Notes under the pieces: generated by a model
Told to the model about the DNA's origin: nothing
Seen by the model: the letters and a program-made list of their open reading frames with translations, nothing else
The model's database searches: none
Source of the DNA: Candidatus Anaerobutyricum stercoripullorum
Lineage (GTDB): Bacteria > Bacillota > Clostridia > Lachnospirales > Lachnospiraceae
Assembly: GCA_019114885.1 (NCBI GenBank)
Contig: DXEQ01000046.1
Coordinates: 1 to 15,606 of the forward strand
Direction: 5' to 3'
DNA: 15,606 bases
In this document: one piece after another, positions 1 to 8,228 of the stretch
Layout: every line of letters begins with the position of its first letter
How positions within the stretch are numbered: position 1 is the first letter of the stretch
Program-made: the position numbers and the translations under genes

Positions 1-162
1 CGGCATCAGTTATCTGGAATGACTTACGATTATAACATGGATTACGACTTGGATATCAAGCCTATCGCCAAAAGCGAAGAACACTTTAAAAAATGGCTTC
101 CTGTCTATCCATTTTATGCCAACGTAGAAAAAGAAGGAGTGCAGTTATATCATGCAGCTTGA
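1..162 (+). CDS. C-terminal end of a probable nucleotidyltransferase-fold protein (partial)
   Basis: Frame 1 is open from the left edge to a TGA at 160-162 and gives the last 53 residues of a protein; its start lies outside the window. The tail holds an acidic and aromatic stretch (MDYDLDIKPIAKSEEHFKKW) followed by a PFYANVEKEGVQLY ending. This resembles the C-terminus of small MNT-type nucleotidyltransferase-domain proteins, which often finish with a K-E-G-x-x-L-Y pattern after a T/SEE-F-x-K-W segment. Such proteins are commonly paired with a HEPN-domain partner, but none follows here: the gene ends at a hairpin terminator about 40 nt downstream. It is the only plus-strand gene and converges on the giant minus-strand gene. 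The family call rests on the tail alone. The N-terminal GSxxxxxxxxSDxD active-site region is outside the window, so it could be another small protein. Confidence 0.6.
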   Translation, partial: RHQLSGMTYDYNMDYDLDIKPIAKSEEHFKKWLPVYPFYANVEKEGVQLYHAA

Positions 163-202
163 TAATAACGAAATAAGAAAATATAATGTTACCCAAAACT
201 TT

Positions 203-233
203 CGGGGATGCCGCCATGCGACATCCCCGTTTT
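203..233 (+). terminator. Hairpin terminator of the left-edge gene
   Basis: CGGGGATG (203-210) pairs perfectly with CATCCCCG (222-229). The loop can form a further CGC/GCG pairing, and TTTT follows at 230-233. This is a rho-independent terminator shape about 40 nt after the TGA of the plus-strand gene. On the minus strand the same hairpin follows the stop of the giant surface protein by about 70 nt, but the next bases there are AAAG before a short T run, so its use in that direction is less certain. Confidence 0.7.
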
Positions 234-258
234 GCTGTAATATCATCGTCTTAACATG

Positions 259-306
259 AGGTGATGCTTTAAGGTGATGCTCTGTTCTCTGTTATCTTGT
301 TATCTT
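259..306. repeat. Short direct repeats between the convergent genes
   Basis: AGGTGATGCT occurs at 259-268 and again at 272-281. GTTATCTT occurs in tandem at 291-298 and 299-306, the second copy running over the TAA stop (300-302) of the giant gene. Both pairs are exact by reading. They look like replication-slippage repeats in a convergent intergenic region, and no function is implied. Confidence 0.5.
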
Positions 307-3300
307 CGCCGGCGCTGTCTTACCAGAAGAATCACAGCGGCGGCTGTGAGGCTGGCCAGTCCGATCAGCAGCCACGGGATGAGCGGCGTCTCATCTCCTG
401 TCTTCGGGACGCTATTCGTGCCGGTTCCCGGTTCGGATGCCGGTTCTTCTCCGGTGACCTGAATGGTGTCGCTGTCTTTCATGTATCTGGTCTCGGCGAT
501 CGGTGTACCATCGTATTTCTGTCCGGTCACTTTGACTGTGTTTTTCAGCGAAGCTGTCCCCACCTGTCTGGCTTTTACGATGGCTTCGTAGGTGACCGTC
601 ACGCTGTCTTTTGGCTCCAGACGGTCGAGAGTCAGAGTATCTTTCGTCTTTTCCTGCACGTGAATCTGACTGCCGTTTGCGGATTGGAGAACCTCTCCCA
701 CGGATGCGGTGAAGCCCTCTGCTTCCAATGCCCGCTCCCATGCGGCGGAAGGAAGTTCTTTGATCGCTACCTGTTCAGCGGAACCTGTTCCGTAGTTGCT
801 GACCGTGATACTGTAAATGACACGGTCGCCTTCATAATATACGCCAGCTTTCCGCTTTCCCTGATAGCGGCCTTCTTTTAACTTGATTCCTTTTGTCTTA
901 TCCGCTTTTTTGGCAACACGCAGTTCCGGCTCTCCCGGAATATTCAGGTGATCCTGGTCCTTCATGAGTTCTGTCACCGGTATCGGTGTGTACGGGCTGT
1001 CAGCCAACTCACTGCCTTCGGTCCCGCTCATATCTTCTCCAAACGTAGTCTTCGGCAGTTCTTCCCAGACAGCATACAGGATCAGGTCCTGATCCGGCAT
1101 GGCAAACGCACAGCCCGGATACAGAATATCCGCATTTTCCGCTGCCTGCTCCCAGGTCTGAGCCCCTTTTGTGCCGTCATCGGATGCGGCATCGGATACC
1201 TGAGTGCCGGAGGATGCCTTAAGCGGTTCCAGCTTTTTGGTGCTCCAGCCGAGGAAACGGAAGCCGTCTCTGTAGAAAGCAGAAGGATTGATTCGTACAC
1301 CGGTGCCTGCGATACATGGCGTCTCCTCATCCACGATTCGTCCATCGTCCTGTGTCTCGGCATCCGTCGTCCCTCCGTTGCCATCGTAACAAAGTCTCCG
1401 GCTCTCTGTCTTTTCCCAGATGGCATACAGTACCGTATCTTCTGCCGGCTGTTCCAGCCGCTGTCCCGGCTGCAAGATGTCCCCGGATCCCGGTCTGGCA
1501 TCCGCTTTCAGACTCCAGCCGACAAAGGAAGCCTCCGCATTGGAAAACGGATTCCCGATCAGAGTGTGCGGTGTTCCCGCCGGAGCAGGCGACGCAGGAG
1601 CCGCTTCCCACAAGGAGGCTTCTGTGTTGGAAGAATACAGAAGACTGTACTCTTCACAGTCATTGCTCCACACTGCATAGAGCACCGTGTCCGCGCTCAC
1701 GGTATACTGCACTTCCGGAAGAATCCGCTCGCCGCTTCCGTCCGGTGTGAGGCTCCATCCTGCAAACTGATACCCGTCGCACTGGAAACTGCAGCCGTCG
1801 ATTCGGATGACGCTCTGCTGCGCGCACGGCGTCTCACTGTCCATCTTCTGTTCATCCGGCACATTTTCCTCTTTATTCGGGTAGTTGGACAGATAGGTGA
1901 GCGTGTGTTCCTCCACCTTCTGCCACTGAGCATACAGATGGACATGCCGGTTTGGCATAGTATACGAAGCGCCGCACTCCCACATCTTGCCGGTTCCGTC
2001 GGCTTTCGTATTCCAGCCGAGGAACGCATAGCCACTGTAGACAAACAGATTATTTGCCAGAACCAGTTCCGTTGTGTCAGCACACGGGGTCTGGCTGTCC
2101 ACAAAGGAATCGTCCGTCTCGTTATTACCGTGATATGTCAGCCGATAGCGCATCTGCTCTTTGCCATCTTCTTCTCTCTGCCAGACAGCATACAGATCCG
2201 TATCCTTTTCCAGCGTCAGCGGAGTCTGCGGCTGTATCTCCGGCTGTGTTCCTTTCTGGTCGGTGCTCCATCCGGCAAAAACATAATCCTTTCGCTCAAA
2301 GTCACATCCTTTTACCGTGATCTCCGTTCCAATGGCGCAAGGCGTCTGGAAATCTGTCTTTGTCCGTTCCTTGCCCGGAATATTCGAGTGATAAGTGAGA
2401 ACCACTCTTTCTTCTTTCTCCCACTGAGCATAGAGATGAACGTCTTTTTTCGGCATACGGTAAGTATCTCCCGGCTGCAGCAGCTCATCCTCAGCCTCCG
2501 GAGTCATACTCCATCCCAGGAAACGATATCCGTCATAGACAAAGATATTCTCATCCAGAAGAATGGCTGTTCCCGCGCCGCATCTTGTCTCGCTGTCCGG
2601 GCGGGACTGCGACAGAGGATTATTGGAATGATAAGTCAGGGCATAGGTATAATTCTTCTTTAAGACACTGCCTTTGCTGCCCCAGCGCGCATAGAGGTGC
2701 ACATCCTGAGCCGGCATGGTATACGAAGCACCCGGCGCAAAGTCCTGCCCGGTACCATCGGCTTTCGTATTCCAGCCCAGGAAATCATGCCCTTCATATG
2801 TGAACGGATTGCCGCCAATGCGCACATCTTCTCCCTGATGGGCCGGCGTCTCACTGTCGGAAGTCTTTTCCGTGGTACCATTATTGGCATGGTATTCCAG
2901 CAGATAGGAATGACCCGCCGCTTCCGCCTCTTCTTCATATTGCAGCTGATACTGTTCGTTGCCCTTCCGGTAATGTCCGGTCACATACACCTTATTTTCC
3001 AGCCGGAACAGATCTCCCGCCTGCTGGTTGACCTTTGCGTGCAGAAGAAGATTCACACTGTCTCCCGCTTTTAAATGATCCATGAGGAGCACAGTCCCAC
3101 TCTCCAGAGAGGTGCTTATGGTATCTCCCGCAGTGGTGGAATACTGTCCGTCCTGAAAACGGATACTGTCTTTTTCCAGAGCCGACAGAAGTCTTTCTTC
3201 CATCACATCCCGCACTTTAAGATCGTACAAATCCGCCGTGCCGGAATTAGTGACCGTGATCGTAAAGATGATAGTATCTCCATTATCATAACTGCCGATG

Positions 3301-6300
3301 ATCTTCTCATTCTGATACCGGCCATCCGCCAGAACCGCGCCGGTGGTCCGGTCCGCAATCTTCGCCACCTTTGCTTCCGGGACACCCGGCAGCTCGATCA
3401 GATCTGTATCTGTCTTTTCCGGGACAGACTCGTCCTTCTCCCCGGTAAAATACGATGCGTTCACGATCACTGTATTAAGAAGATCGTAGAAATTGGCCGC
3501 GTCTTTCTTCACCTTCGCATAGAAATGCAGCACAACGGTATCTCCCGGACGAAGGCTTCCCTCGCCGGTGACATCGTCCACATTTTCTGCCAGAATCACT
3601 CTGGAAGGCTCCAGCTGCCGGGCGGAAATCTTTTCTCCATCTCCGGTCAGCAAAGTCACTCTGCCCTCTTCTCCGCTGTCAGTTTCCTCCTGCTCGTTAT
3701 CGGAGTTATCTTCCTCTTTCTCCGAATCTCCTTCCGAATCGCTTTCTCCGGTCGCATCCGCGTCTGTCCGCTCACTCTCCTTCTCGCTTTCAGGGACAGG
3801 CTCTTCTGTTTCCGGCCGGTTCTCATCCGTCGATTCGTCTGCTGCGCTTTCCGCCATATCCTCCAGCCGGAAGGCAGCCGTATCTGCGTCAATCACCTGT
3901 TTCAACTCCTCGGACATCACATCTGTGACAAGGATATTTTTCAGGTTAGCTGTACCTGTGTTCTTGATATGGATATCAAAGCGCACCGTGTCGCCCTCGT
4001 AATACAGGCCCGGCACCTTGACGCCGTTAAACTCCCCATCGGTGACAATCCCGCCGGTGGTCCGGTCCGCCAGCTTCACCGTGGTGGTATCCGGCGTTCC
4101 CGGGATATGTACCCGGTCTTCGTCCTCTGTGAGAGGATTGCCCTCCTCATCAACGAGGTCCTCTGTATTCACCGGAATCAGATGCTGTCCCGGCCTTTCC
4201 TCATTATTATCATAACTTGCCGTGACCGTCACCTTGTTGATCAGGTCATATACGTTGGCTGCCTCCTTCAACACCGGCGCCTCGAACCAGAGGGTCACAC
4301 TGTCGGAGACCTTCAGGCGGCTCAGCAGAGCCATCTTTCCGCTTTCTCCAGAGAGAGAGGCCATGATCGTATCTCCCTGCTCCGTCTCGTAGCTGCCGGA
4401 AGCCGGGAGGGCAAACGAGGCACGCTCCACATCCACATAGTCTGCCAGCTTCTGTCCGGCCGTATTGACCTCATCCAGACTGTCATAGACCCGGACATGA
4501 TACAGATCTGTATTACCGGTATTGGTCACCCTGATTCCAAAACGGATGGTCTCTCCTGCCTGGTAGACACCCGGCACCTTTTCCTCTGTGTAGCGACCGG
4601 TGTCCGCATCAAAGGCAACTTCCCCGCCTTCCGGATTCCGGGTACGGTCCGCCAGCTTGGACACTGCCAGAGAAGGCCGCATGATAACATTGCCGGCCTG
4701 CACGGTCTCTTCCACCGTCGCCATGTCGTCTTTTTCCGGGTAGTGGAACTCTACCTCATATACCTCGTCTCCTTTCACGTGATCCGGCGCTCCGCCAATC
4801 TCTGTCACCTGATACTTTCCGATATAAAGAGGGTCCGACTCCGCGCTTCCGTCCGCGTCTGTCGTCAGATATCCGCAGGTCATTCCTTTTGGTACCAGAG
4901 GTTCCTGCTCCGGCCGGACATCCCCGTCCTCGCCGTACTGCCACGGCGCATAGATATCTTCGGCCGCCTTTATCACAAAAAGCGCGCCTTTTACCACGTC
5001 CCCGGCGTCATCTGTCTTTATCAGACGCAGAATTCCTTTTTGCAGGTCGTTCTCATAGATCAGCTCACCGGTCTGGGTCTTCTTCCTTCCGCTCTCCGCG
5101 GTGTAGAGAAACTCAATCTTATTATTGTCCGCCACATAGGCGTCGGTGGTGGCAAAGGTCCAGCTTACGCCCGCGTTATAACATCCGTACGGCGCCTGTT
5201 CCTCTTTGACCATGAACCGTCCCAGATTATCTTCCGTGGCTGTGACGTCCTGTGGATTGCGGTAAAATACCTCTCCTGTCTCATCCACAGATTCTTCCAG
5301 ATTGCAGACCTTCCGGTAGCTGCCGCCGGCGGCCGACCACTGATACAGGCCAAATACCGCACCTTTTAAATATTCGCTGGTCTCCCTGTTCTTCTTGCGG
5401 ATCTGAACCGAATACTTTTTCAGGATCTTTGCCACATCCTCCAGTGTGGAGGCGCTTCTGTCCCCGGTCTCACCGTACACAACCCGGTTGCCGCCGTCAC
5501 TGGAGAACCCGTAACTCCACTTTTCATCCAGCAGATAAACATTCTCCAGACTGCCCCGCGACATCTCACGGACGTAGTACGGTCCTGCCTTTCCGGCCAT
5601 ATCAAAGAAAGAGACCGCGCTAAACCTCGCTATTCCATTATCGTCCGTCACCGCCGTCATGAGCGGCTTCTCTCTGCTCACATCTGCATTGGCACTGGTA
5701 TAGATACCGAAAGTGATCCCCTTCACCGATTCCCCGGCTTCATTGACTTTACGGACGATCAGTCGCTGTGGAATCACTGTCTGCACCTCATTGGAAGAAT
5801 AGTCTGTCCCGGTGGACAATGTGGCCCGGTTGGTCAGCACATATCTGCCTGTATTAGCCCCACTTCGCACATAGCGTCCGGCAAAATCCAGACGAAGACT
5901 ATCCAACTGTTCCTGACTCTTCACCCGCACCGTAATGTAGAGATCGTACCAGTTCTTCTCATAGAAAGACTGAGCCGCCGGATTCGTGGCTGTGGCCGTG
6001 ACCACGGTGGAGCCGTCCCCCTGCGCCTGGGTCTGTATCCGGAAGGCAGATGACCGGTTGCCCGTACCATCATACACCACCGCCTGATCCACCTGCAGAT
6101 ACGGACTTACCTGATCCCGGATGATCCAGGAATCATAGTGATAATCCGAAGCGTCTTCATACGGACAGACTGTCCGGATCTTATAAGTATAGACGCTGTT
6201 CACTTCCGGCAGCACGTTGGAAACTGCCGTGTGCGGCGTCTGCGTCTCCGCCTGAATATTATTGCCATTGAATACATACTTCTGAATCTCCGGCTCCGCC

Positions 6301-8150
6301 AGATGCGGCTGTTTCGCGTCAAAATGAATGTATCCGCTGGATGAGCTGGAAGAATAAGGCTTCGTATCCGAATTATCAAACGGCACCTTATATTTCTTCA
6401 GATCAGCCCCGTTCCTCTCACCTCCGTCATCCTGCCTGCTGCACTTGGCAAAAGTATAGCGCAGCGTAAGCTGCGAACCGGAAAACAGCGTATAAAACGC
6501 GCTCCCCGGATTATTCTCCATAGCGGCGGAGCTTAAAGCGTAGATGTATGCCTTGTTCCCGGAAGTATACACGCCCTTGCTGCATCCCAGATAATCGTTG
6601 GCCTCATTGACAGCGTAAAAATAATCGGCTTCCTTTGAGAACTCAATTCCCTGCTGCGCGTCCACATCGCCGAATCTTGTAAATCCTCTGACCTGTATCG
6701 GCGTCTGCGTGCCGTGGATATAAAAAGAATACCGCACTGTGACGGCGTCGCAGAAGGTGGTCAGCACGCCGATGGTCCTGTCGCCGATAAAACAGAACAG
6801 TGGGCCGCCGTCCTCACCGACTGCGCCGTCCGCAATGGCGGCCTGCACATCTTCAGTCCCCTTCGGCTTCTTGGTGAAATCCACCACCACCGCCTTCATA
6901 TCAATAGCATAGGACTTGCCGGAACTTCTGTCATAATACCTTCCCACGTTGGAATAGGTACAGCTTAAGTTGTTCTTCATGGAACTCTCCAGCTTAAAGA
7001 CCCTTCCTCCCACGATTCTCGATTCCATGTTCGGGGAGGCGATACTTCCCACATGCTGTGCCTTCTTCGGGTCATCGGCATAGTAGCTCACATTCCGGGA
7101 ACCGGATGTGGTGGATAAGGTCGCCGTCGTACTGCTTCCCCAGTGCGGAGTGAAGGAAATGTAGTCCTTATGCTTCTGGTTGATATCCGTCTGAATGGCC
7201 TTTCTGTTTGCCATCATGGTCACCTTGCCGCTGGCTGCAATCTTCTGCCCCTTGCCATCCTTCCCCTGCAGGATAAAGGTCTCGTAGGTTGCCGCAGGCA
7301 TGTTAACACTGTTATTGGCCCGCGGCGCTGCCGCAGGCAGAAGATTCCGGTTCAGATACCGGTCAAATACCGGTTCTTCTTCCGACTGCTCCGGAAGAAG
7401 GGTCCCGGATTGTCCTCCGGGCGCCGCCGCACTGCCTTCTTTCCGACCGTCTGATCCCGGTTCCGAAGTCTGACCGGACTCCTGCCGGGACGATGACTGG
7501 TTCTGTCCGTCGGAAGTCTCTTCCTTCCCATCATCTGCAGGCTGCTGTCCGGACTCTTCCCCGGAAGATACCGTCTCTCCCGGCTGCTCCTCAACGTCGC
7601 TCTCTTCCTTATCCTTCCCCTCCCCGGCGGAAGCGTCTTGTGAAGAATGCTGCGTATCCTTCTTATCGTCCGTACTCTTCTCCTGGTCCGCGTCCTGTGC
7701 CTCTTCTCCCTGTTCTTTATGGGAACCCGCATCCTGATCGTCCTGTCCGGCTTCGGAATCTGCCGGTTCCTCGTCTTCTTCCGTATCGTCCTGACTCTCT
7801 CTGCCGGAGGAACTCTCCACGACAGTGGCTGTCCGCCCCTGCTGTGTCAGGTTCTTTTCCTCCTGGTTCTTCTCTCTGCCGACGGCTGTCCCTGCCGGAG
7901 AATATCCGTAAGAGACGCCCGCCGTCTTTCTGACAGAACTTCCGGAAGACAGGGCGGACGCCGCCGCCTTCCTCTCCTTCTTCTCTGCCTTTGTCTGATC
8001 TGTGTTCTTCGCTGTTCCCGCTTTCTCTTTTGAATCCGTGAAGATTATTGTCGTGCCGGTCCTGTCCGCCGCCAGCGGAACGACTGTCTGCTGCACAAGA
8101 AGAACAGCGACCAGAATCCCGATCAGTAATCTTTTCAGATGATTCTTCAT
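300..8150 (-). CDS. Giant LPXTG-type cell-wall-anchored adhesin-like protein (2616 aa)
   Basis: This is a secreted, sortase-anchored surface protein, probably an adhesin; the ligand is unknown. Visible parts, by residue: signal peptide about 1-28 (KNHLKR, hydrophobic core, likely cut after PLAA); very acidic S/E/D/Q-rich stretch about 110-260; an unrecognised head about 280-600; a fimbrial isopeptide D2-like domain about 615-790; three SpaA/Cna-B-like domains about 795-890, 912-1035 and 1038-1155; DUF11-like repeats about 1161-1315, 1357-1570, 1594-1730 and 2410-2545; seven InlB B-type repeats 1749-2362; sorting signal VPKTG 2581-2585, a membrane segment 2591-2610 and the basic tail RQRRRR. 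The ATG at 8148-8150 has AAGAAAGGAG ending 5 nt upstream. The frame is unbroken. No sortase gene is nearby, so anchoring would rely on one elsewhere. The SpaA and D2-like domains suggest internal isopeptide bonds, inferred from the families. The surface-protein class is very likely; the exact binding role is not known. Confidence 0.93.
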   Translation of the reverse strand: MKNHLKRLLIGILVAVLLVQQTVVPLAADRTGTTIIFTDSKEKAGTAKNTDQTKAEKKERKAAASALSSGSSVRKTAGVSYGYSPAGTAVGREKNQEEKNLTQQGRTATVVESSSGRESQDDTEEDEEPADSEAGQDDQDAGSHKEQGEEAQDADQEKSTDDKKDTQHSSQDASAGEGKDKEESDVEEQPGETVSSGEESGQQPADDGKEETSDGQNQSSSRQESGQTSEPGSDGRKEGSAAAPGGQSGTLLPEQSEEEPVFDRYLNRNLLPAAAPRANNSVNMPAATYETFILQGKDGKGQKIAASGKVTMMANRKAIQTDINQKHKDYISFTPHWGSSTTATLSTTSGSRNVSYYADDPKKAQHVGSIASPNMESRIVGGRVFKLESSMKNNLSCTYSNVGRYYDRSSGKSYAIDMKAVVVDFTKKPKGTEDVQAAIADGAVGEDGGPLFCFIGDRTIGVLTTFCDAVTVRYSFYIHGTQTPIQVRGFTRFGDVDAQQGIEFSKEADYFYAVNEANDYLGCSKGVYTSGNKAYIYALSSAAMENNPGSAFYTLFSGSQLTLRYTFAKCSRQDDGGERNGADLKKYKVPFDNSDTKPYSSSSSSGYIHFDAKQPHLAEPEIQKYVFNGNNIQAETQTPHTAVSNVLPEVNSVYTYKIRTVCPYEDASDYHYDSWIIRDQVSPYLQVDQAVVYDGTGNRSSAFRIQTQAQGDGSTVVTATATNPAAQSFYEKNWYDLYITVRVKSQEQLDSLRLDFAGRYVRSGANTGRYVLTNRATLSTGTDYSSNEVQTVIPQRLIVRKVNEAGESVKGITFGIYTSANADVSREKPLMTAVTDDNGIARFSAVSFFDMAGKAGPYYVREMSRGSLENVYLLDEKWSYGFSSDGGNRVVYGETGDRSASTLEDVAKILKKYSVQIRKKNRETSEYLKGAVFGLYQWSAAGGSYRKVCNLEESVDETGEVFYRNPQDVTATEDNLGRFMVKEEQAPYGCYNAGVSWTFATTDAYVADNNKIEFLYTAESGRKKTQTGELIYENDLQKGILRLIKTDDAGDVVKGALFVIKAAEDIYAPWQYGEDGDVRPEQEPLVPKGMTCGYLTTDADGSAESDPLYIGKYQVTEIGGAPDHVKGDEVYEVEFHYPEKDDMATVEETVQAGNVIMRPSLAVSKLADRTRNPEGGEVAFDADTGRYTEEKVPGVYQAGETIRFGIRVTNTGNTDLYHVRVYDSLDEVNTAGQKLADYVDVERASFALPASGSYETEQGDTIMASLSGESGKMALLSRLKVSDSVTLWFEAPVLKEAANVYDLINKVTVTASYDNNEERPGQHLIPVNTEDLVDEEGNPLTEDEDRVHIPGTPDTTTVKLADRTTGGIVTDGEFNGVKVPGLYYEGDTVRFDIHIKNTGTANLKNILVTDVMSEELKQVIDADTAAFRLEDMAESAADESTDENRPETEEPVPESEKESERTDADATGESDSEGDSEKEEDNSDNEQEETDSGEEGRVTLLTGDGEKISARQLEPSRVILAENVDDVTGEGSLRPGDTVVLHFYAKVKKDAANFYDLLNTVIVNASYFTGEKDESVPEKTDTDLIELPGVPEAKVAKIADRTTGAVLADGRYQNEKIIGSYDNGDTIIFTITVTNSGTADLYDLKVRDVMEERLLSALEKDSIRFQDGQYSTTAGDTISTSLESGTVLLMDHLKAGDSVNLLLHAKVNQQAGDLFRLENKVYVTGHYRKGNEQYQLQYEEEAEAAGHSYLLEYHANNGTTEKTSDSETPAHQGEDVRIGGNPFTYEGHDFLGWNTKADGTGQDFAPGASYTMPAQDVHLYARWGSKGSVLKKNYTYALTYHSNNPLSQSRPDSETRCGAGTAILLDENIFVYDGYRFLGWSMTPEAEDELLQPGDTYRMPKKDVHLYAQWEKEERVVLTYHSNIPGKERTKTDFQTPCAIGTEITVKGCDFERKDYVFAGWSTDQKGTQPEIQPQTPLTLEKDTDLYAVWQREEDGKEQMRYRLTYHGNNETDDSFVDSQTPCADTTELVLANNLFVYSGYAFLGWNTKADGTGKMWECGASYTMPNRHVHLYAQWQKVEEHTLTYLSNYPNKEENVPDEQKMDSETPCAQQSVIRIDGCSFQCDGYQFAGWSLTPDGSGERILPEVQYTVSADTVLYAVWSNDCEEYSLLYSSNTEASLWEAAPASPAPAGTPHTLIGNPFSNAEASFVGWSLKADARPGSGDILQPGQRLEQPAEDTVLYAIWEKTESRRLCYDGNGGTTDAETQDDGRIVDEETPCIAGTGVRINPSAFYRDGFRFLGWSTKKLEPLKASSGTQVSDAASDDGTKGAQTWEQAAENADILYPGCAFAMPDQDLILYAVWEELPKTTFGEDMSGTEGSELADSPYTPIPVTELMKDQDHLNIPGEPELRVAKKADKTKGIKLKEGRYQGKRKAGVYYEGDRVIYSITVSNYGTGSAEQVAIKELPSAAWERALEAEGFTASVGEVLQSANGSQIHVQEKTKDTLTLDRLEPKDSVTVTYEAIVKARQVGTASLKNTVKVTGQKYDGTPIAETRYMKDSDTIQVTGEEPASEPGTGTNSVPKTGDETPLIPWLLIGLASLTAAAVILLVRQRRRR
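516..923 (-). repeat. DUF11-like repeat 4 (after the InlB block)
   Basis: Residues about 2410-2545 of the surface protein. It opens with VAKKADKTKG, continues with AGVYYEGDRVIYSITVSNYG and ends in a DSVTVTYEA strand and a KVTG segment. This is the same order as the other three units, which lie on the far side of the InlB block. It is preceded by an IPGEPEL linker like those before units 2 and 3. The fold is inferred to be an Ig-like stalk module of the DUF11/TIGR01451 kind. Confidence 0.75.
1065..2906 (-). repeat. Seven tandem Listeria-Bacteroides (InlB B-type, Flg_new) repeats
   Basis: Seven units of about 74-111 residues each begin with L-x-Y-x-(S/G/A)-N and end with LYA-x-W. In residues of the surface protein they are 1749-1823, 1837-1910, 1917-1990, 2003-2076, 2083-2161, 2169-2245 and 2252-2362. 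The core pattern is YxFLGWSTKxDGTG, then a GxxYTMP-like turn, then DVHLYAQW. Units 1 and 4 share FLGWNTKADGTG exactly. Unit 7 is longer because of a Ser/Ala/Asp-rich insert at about 2308-2335. A cysteine in the motif TPCA or its equivalent recurs in units 2, 3, 4, 5 and 7. These domains are small beta-grasp-like modules, usually acting as stalk or spacer in surface proteins; here the array probably extends the protein. Confidence 0.9.
2961..3371 (-). repeat. DUF11-like repeat 3
   Basis: Residues about 1594-1730 of the surface protein: VAKIADRTTG, then the DNGDTIIFTITVTNSGTADL core, then AGDSVNLLLHAKV and VYVTGHY. The DNA for ADRTTG at 3338-3356 is identical over 19 nt to that of repeat 2 at 4052-4070. 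The seven InlB-type repeats follow directly after this unit. Confidence 0.78.
3441..4082 (-). repeat. DUF11-like repeat 2, interrupted by an acidic insert
   Basis: Residues about 1357-1570 of the surface protein: VKLADRTTGG, then the EGDTVRFDIHIKNTGTANL core, then PGDTVVLHFYAKV and VIVNASY. It is about 60-80 residues longer than its sisters because a Ser/Asp/Glu-rich stretch with almost no hydrophobic residue (about 1432-1496) sits in the loop between the two conserved halves. Confidence 0.75.
4206..4670 (-). repeat. DUF11-like repeat 1
   Basis: Residues about 1161-1315 of the surface protein: AVSKLADRT, then QAGETIRFGIRVTNTGNTDL, then SDSVTLWFEAPV and KVTVTASY. It follows the third SpaA-like domain and starts the stalk series of four such units. 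Confidence 0.75.
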
Positions 8151-8197
8151 GGCTACTCCTTTCTTTTTTAGAAATATATGGAACAGTTTCCAGTTTT

Positions 8198-8226
8198 ATG
8201 GTATCACCAATTTTTTCCAGTGTCAA
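8198..8226 (-). promoter_or_regulatory. Sigma-A-type promoter of the giant surface protein gene
   Basis: On the minus strand a perfect TTGACA (8226-8221) is followed by a 17-nt spacer and TACCAT (8203-8198), four of six matches to TATAAT. The expected start point is near 8191, giving a 5' UTR of about 40 nt with AAGAAAGGAG before the ATG at 8150. The -35 box begins only about 3 nt after the T tract of the ilvBN terminator. Confidence 0.65.
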
Positions 8227-8228
8227 CC

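Noticed and set aside
3075..5369. A 764-codon plus-strand open frame opposite the giant gene, with other long ones at 948-2663 and 297-881
   Set aside because: All lie antisense to a clearly real coding sequence with continuous domain homology. Their translations are rich in Arg, His, Cys and Ile with no recognisable domain, and have no good ribosome binding site at a sensible start. They are explained by codon bias of the real gene.
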